In this document: positions 60,958-64,000 of the stretch, in pieces
Position numbering within the stretch: position 1 is the stretch's first letter
Layout: each line of letters starts with the position of its first letter
NCBI GenBank assembly: GCA_903970435.1
Contig: CAJCIS010000289.1
Coordinates: 1-64,000 of the forward strand
Source of the DNA: Acidobacteriota bacterium
GTDB lineage: Bacteria; Pseudomonadota; Alphaproteobacteria; Acetobacterales; Acetobacteraceae
Length of the DNA: 64,000 nt
Reading direction: 5' to 3'
Notes under the pieces: model-generated
Seen by the model: only the letters and a program-made list of their open reading frames with translations
Database searches by the model: none
What the model was told of the DNA's origin: nothing
Program-made: the position numbers and the translations under genes

Positions 60958-61835
60958 GCTTCCTCCAGGAAAGTGACGGCGCAGGGCGGCGGCGGCGGCG
61001 GCCAGTCGCGGAAATTGCGCACCGCGCCGTCGCGGCGCACCGCCTCCAGGGCGCCGGGATCGAGGCTGGCGAACACCAGCCCGGGCGCATCCATCACGCC
61101 GCGCGTCACCACGCCATCAGCCGCGAATCCGCGATCGACCGGCCCGAACACCGCGGCATAGCCGTGATTCTCGTCCACCGACGCCAGATGCGGCGCCAGG
61201 CCCACGGTGGGCGAGACCGCGACGTAGCACTGGTTTTCCAGCGCCCGCGCCCGCGCCGACAGCCGCACCCGGTTGAACCCATGCAGGCTGTCCGTGCAGC
61301 TCGGCGTCAGGATCAGCCAGGCGCCGGCTTCCACCTGCGCCCGCACCAGCGGGGCAAACTCGACATCGTAGCAGATGGCGATGCCGATCCGCCCCCAATC
61401 GGTCTCGAACACCCGGGGCGGCGCGCCGGACCGCACGCCCCAGCTTTCGTCCTCGAACCGGGTCATTACGCTTTTGTCCTGCACCGCCTGCCGGCCGCCC
61501 GGGTCGATCAGCGGCGCCCGGTTCAGCACACGATCGCCGGTGCGCCACGGCAGCGTGCCGGGTAGAAACCACACTTTGTGCCGCCGCGCCGCGTCGCGAA
61601 ATCCGGCCAGCAGCGCGGGCGCCACCGCGCTGACCGAGGCGAGCTCCCCGGCCGGCGTGCCCGCGCCGGGAAAGCCGGCGGCCACCTCCATGCTGGCATA
61701 TTCCGGCAGCACCACCAGGTCCGCGCCGCCCGCCACCGCATCGCTGAGCACCGCATCGATCTTGGCCCGGAACGCGTCCAGCCGCGCCGGCCCGGTAATG
61801 CCGTATTGCGAAAGGCCAAGCCGAAGGCCGCTCAT
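60954..61835 (-). CDS. Carbon-nitrogen hydrolase (nitrilase superfamily)
   Basis: A 293-residue hydrolase. The Glu-Lys-Cys triad is visible: Glu in LVVLPEYASMEVA, Lys in AVQDKSVMTRFE, Cys in IGIAICYDVEFAPLV. It cleaves a nitrile, amide or carbamoyl bond; the exact branch is unclear, but the early LRLGLSQYGI and SLHGFNRVRLSARARALENQCY suggest the omega-amidase/ beta-ureidopropionase-like set. The ATG at 61835 overlaps the GNAT stop (ATGA). Middle gene of a three-gene operon. Confidence 0.9.
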   Translation of the reverse strand: MSGLRLGLSQYGITGPARLDAFRAKIDAVLSDAVAGGADLVVLPEYASMEVAAGFPGAGTPAGELASVSAVAPALLAGFRDAARRHKVWFLPGTLPWRTGDRVLNRAPLIDPGGRQAVQDKSVMTRFEDESWGVRSGAPPRVFETDWGRIGIAICYDVEFAPLVRAQVEAGAWLILTPSCTDSLHGFNRVRLSARARALENQCYVAVSPTVGLAPHLASVDENHGYAAVFGPVDRGFAADGVVTRGVMDAPGLVFASLDPGALEAVRRDGAVRNFRDWPPPPPPCAVTFLEEA

Positions 61836-62497
61836 GGCTGCGGGCCCGTGTTGAGCCGGCCCGGGCGTCGTAGCAGGCCTGGCGGTAAGGCGTCCCCGAA
61901 CAGGCTCTTCATCCAGAAGGTCAGCGTCTTGGGGGTCTCCCCGGCCTCGTCCACATCCTTCCACCGCATCCGCGCGGTGAAGGCGGGGTGCTTTACGTAA
62001 CCGCGATGGGCCCAAAACCCGTCCAGACCTATGGCGCCCGGCGGCCGCCGCGGGTCATCAGCCGCCCGCTGCACGGCGCAAAATGTGCAGAACCGCGCTT
62101 GTCCCAAAGCAAGGGCGTGAGCTTCGCGCAGCTCGAAGAACCGCACGCCGATACCCTGGCCGCGATAGGCGTCCAGCAGCACCGACTCACCGAAATAGAA
62201 GAAATCGGCCAGGCTCAACCCGGCCGCCAGAAACGGCGCCCGCGCGTCCGCGCTGGCCTCCGCCATCGGCAGGCACGTGCTTGCCCCCACCACCGACGCG
62301 CCGTCCCGCGCCACCGCGACCGCGGCACCCGGTGCCTTCACATAGGTTTGGAGATAGTCGGCCTCGTAGGCCTCGGAGCCGTCATACAGATACGGCCAGG
62401 CGCGGAACACGGTGACGCGCAGGCGCGCCAGCGCCCCCAGCAGCGGTGCCAACGCGGCGCCGCGCTCGACCGCCACCGTCACGCCATCTGCCGCCAT
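61832..62497 (-). CDS. GNAT family N-acetyltransferase
   Basis: A 221-residue acetyltransferase. The acetyl-CoA-binding motif A is YRGQGIGVRFFELREAHALALG (about 112-133), preceded by FFYFGESVLLDAYRG. The N-terminus has the family opening RLRVTVFRAWPYLYDGS. It is first in an operon with a nitrilase-like and an NTF2-like protein, which suggests modification of an amine- or amide-containing metabolite. A TGGGCTTCAGCCCA palindrome lies about 85 bp upstream. Confidence 0.88.
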   Translation of the reverse strand: MAADGVTVAVERGAALAPLLGALARLRVTVFRAWPYLYDGSEAYEADYLQTYVKAPGAAVAVARDGASVVGASTCLPMAEASADARAPFLAAGLSLADFFYFGESVLLDAYRGQGIGVRFFELREAHALALGQARFCTFCAVQRAADDPRRPPGAIGLDGFWAHRGYVKHPAFTARMRWKDVDEAGETPKTLTFWMKSLFGDALPPGLLRRPGRLNTGPQP

Positions 62498-62630
62498 CCT
62501 GCCTCCCTCCCGCTACTTTCGGCGAAGCGGGAGGCCGATGAAACGCCTTCTTTAGTCGGAGAGGCGCTCAAGCCGTGGGATGGGCTTCAGCCCACCCCTT
62601 CCGAGCGCCCTGACGCGACTAGAGCGGCCT

Positions 62631-62743
62631 CAGCCTGACTGGAAAATCGTCGGTGCCCGTGGGGCCGCTCCAGGTTGGTGTCCGCCGAGCATTTGTATCA
62701 GCCTCACGTCGGGCGTCTCCATCGGGCGATTCCAGTCAGGCTG
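62631..62743. repeat. 14-bp inverted repeat flanking 85 bp
   Basis: CAGCCTGACTGGAA (62631-62644) and its complement (62730-62743) bracket an 85-bp segment between the GNAT gene and the Gly/Trp-rich gene. The interior encodes no credible protein. It may be a remnant of a small mobile element or a long terminator hairpin. Confidence 0.55.
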
Positions 62744-62751
62744 AAAATGCG

Positions 62752-63162
62752 CTAATAGCCCGGCGCTGGCGGTGCGTAGCCGCCTGGCGGGGGAGCCGCA
62801 TACCCGGGCGGCGCACCCTGATACGGATAGGGATACGGCGCCGGCGCCGGATACGGGTATGGATAGGCCGGGTAATACGGATACGGCGCATAGGCTCCGG
62901 CCACCGCGCCGCCGATCGCCACGCCCGCGAGCGCGCCGCCGACGACCGCCGGACCCCAGCCCCAGCCGCCGCCGTGCCAGCCCCAGCCCCAGCCGCCATG
63001 ATAGCCGCCCCAGCCGCCGTGCCAGCCGCCACCCCAGCCGCCACCATGCCAACCGCCGCCCCAACCGGCGGCCTGCGCCGGCGCCGGCGCGGCCGCCAGA
63101 CCGCCAGCCAATAGGGCTGCCGCCAACGCGACCGTGGCCAGGCGGGATTTCGTGTTTGCCAT
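62752..63162 (-). CDS. Secreted Gly/Trp/His-rich protein with Pro/Tyr-rich tail
   Basis: A 136-residue exported protein. The signal peptide is LATVALAAALLAGGLAAAPA ending QAA. The mature part begins with about 37 residues of repeated GWGGGWHGG units, then a hydrophobic stretch (VVGGALAGVAIGGAVAGAY) that may insert in a membrane, then PYPYYPAYPYPYPAPAP and GYAPPPPGG-like repeats. Low-complexity exported proteins of this kind are common but of unknown role; metal binding by the many His/Trp is a guess. GGAGG, 8 nt before the ATG at 63162, supports this start over the one at 63168. Confidence 0.7.
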   Translation of the reverse strand: MANTKSRLATVALAAALLAGGLAAAPAPAQAAGWGGGWHGGGWGGGWHGGWGGYHGGWGWGWHGGGWGWGPAVVGGALAGVAIGGAVAGAYAPYPYYPAYPYPYPAPAPYPYPYQGAPPGYAAPPPGGYAPPAPGY

Positions 63163-63356
63163 CTTCATGTCCTCCTCTGGACGACCCCTCATATTGGGTG
63201 CCGCGATGGCCAAACCATGGCGAGAATCCTTGCCGAATGTATCAGCCGGGAGCTTGCTGCGGGCGTCCGCGGCCCCGTCCGCCTGTCCCCGGCTTAACTT
63301 GGCGCGGGCCGCGCGCGGCCGCATAGTGCGGCGACATAAGCCGAGGAGGACGTGCC

Positions 63357-64000
63357 TTGCGTTTGCTGCCATCCCTGCTGCTCGCCGCCGCCTGCATCAC
63401 GGCACCTGCCTTCACCTCCCCCGCCGGCGCCACGGAGGGTCTCGAGCAGGTCCTGCACGGACCCACGCGGTCGGCCAAATTCGCCGCCCGCGACGCGGTC
63501 CGCCACCCCGCCGCCGTGCTGGAATTCTTCGGCGTGAAGCCGAATTCGACGGTGGTGGAAATCTGGCCCGGCGCCGGCTACTGGACCGAAATCCTCGCCC
63601 CGTATCTGTTCGGCCACGGCACCTATTACGTCGCCCTGCCCGCCGGCCAGGACGATGAGTCCAAGAAGGACGCAGCCGCGTTCCGGGCGCGCCTGGACGC
63701 TGCGCCGGGCTTTTACCGTCACGTGAAGGTCACCGGCCTGGCGCACGGCCAAACCAACATCGCACCGGCCGCCAGCGCCGACTTCGTTCTTACATTCCGT
63801 AACGTGCACAACTGGATGTACGACGGCGATGCCGACGAGATGTTCGCCGCCTTCTACCGCGCGCTGAAACCCGGCGGCATCCTGGGTGTCGAGGAACATC
63901 GCGGGCCGGCGGACAAGCGACAGGATCCGAAAGCCGAAAACGGCTATGTGCGGCAGGACTATACGGTGGCATTGGCGCAAAAGGCCGGCTTCGTCCTGGA
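63357..64000 (+). CDS. Exported methyltransferase-like protein (COG4798-like), cut by right edge
   Basis: The frame stays open from a TTG at 63357 to the window end (about 214 codons); GAGGAGG lies just upstream. A signal peptide (LLPSLLLAAACITAPAFTS) precedes a class I methyltransferase-like fold: VVEIWPGAGYWTEILAPYL in place of the usual SAM loop, LTFRNVHNWMYDG, and ALKPGGILGVEEHRG. This matches the exported predicted methyltransferases (COG4798 type), many with unknown substrates. The 3' end is not visible. Confidence 0.85.
   Translation, partial: MRLLPSLLLAAACITAPAFTSPAGATEGLEQVLHGPTRSAKFAARDAVRHPAAVLEFFGVKPNSTVVEIWPGAGYWTEILAPYLFGHGTYYVALPAGQDDESKKDAAAFRARLDAAPGFYRHVKVTGLAHGQTNIAPAASADFVLTFRNVHNWMYDGDADEMFAAFYRALKPGGILGVEEHRGPADKRQDPKAENGYVRQDYTVALAQKAGFVL

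Noticed and set aside
62645-62729. Small peptide gene inside the 14-bp inverted repeat
   Set aside because: A 28-codon frame exists on the minus strand, but it has no ribosome site and no recognisable sequence.

Overview
The window looks like a stretch of chromosome from an alphaproteobacterium of the Acetobacteraceae (Rhodospirillales). Genes are dense and GC-rich, with frequent ATGA/GTGA overlaps between neighbours. The 27-residue PqqA carries the GAEINSYACA core typical of acetic-acid-bacterial PqqA. There is no rRNA, tRNA, transposase, phage gene or CRISPR array that I can support.

Layout. 1-3.0 kb: edge of a Phd-type antitoxin gene, GC hairpins, a DUF302 protein and a MOSC/ferredoxin-reductase fusion. 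3.1-13.2 kb: a 1319-residue double hybrid histidine kinase, a small secreted protein, class I fructose-bisphosphate aldolase, a hypothetical protein, a secreted kelch-type protein and an ABC-F ATPase. 13.4-22.9 kb: MsrA plus a DUF5996 protein, then a minus-strand block with a secreted propeller/phosphoesterase, two TPR-sulfotransferases and a GloVer-repeat secreted protein, with two PhoB-box-like promoter regions. 23-34.8 kb: periplasmic peroxiredoxin, Mrp, HflK/HflC, tannase-family esterase, CopD-like membrane protein, a soluble chemoreceptor with duplicated PAS domains, and two SDR enzymes. 34.9-41.8 kb: flavin monooxygenase and alpha/beta hydrolase, then a tight operon of deaminase, GT2, acyl-CoA-dehydrogenase-like protein, PIG-L deacetylase and NodS-like methyltransferase. 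41.9-53.5 kb: a complete polyamine-type ABC importer with a BetI-like regulator, aldehyde dehydrogenase, GcvT/DmdA-like protein and two PYROXD2-like flavoproteins. 53.6-57.1 kb: FadB-like and thiolase genes. 57.4-60.4 kb: pqqE, pqqD, pqqA and glutathione-dependent formaldehyde dehydrogenase. 60.5-64 kb: NTF2-like, nitrilase and GNAT genes, a Gly/Trp-rich secreted protein, and an exported methyltransferase-like protein cut by the right edge.

The most unusual feature is an AT-rich interspersed palindromic repeat, with 27 arms at 20 intergenic loci. Each arm is about 45 bp: GGAAG, three variable bases, a 10-bp AT hairpin, then CAAAArACTTTTG. Arms occur singly or as inverted pairs, like REPINs. 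The hairpin stem shows paired base changes between copies, and several arms start on or inside a stop codon. One subfamily has a conserved core of about 60 bp, and two near-identical 149-bp copies lie 19 kb apart in opposite orientation. Apart from one decayed copy, the family is absent from 34.9-53.5 kb, which suggests that this block of metabolic operons arrived separately.

Other notable signals are a perfect 54-bp inverted repeat next to pqqE, an intrinsic terminator between pqqA and pqqDE (with pqqB and pqqC missing), a 16-bp palindrome in the thiolase leader, and a 17-bp palindrome in the divergent promoter of the ABC-importer cluster.
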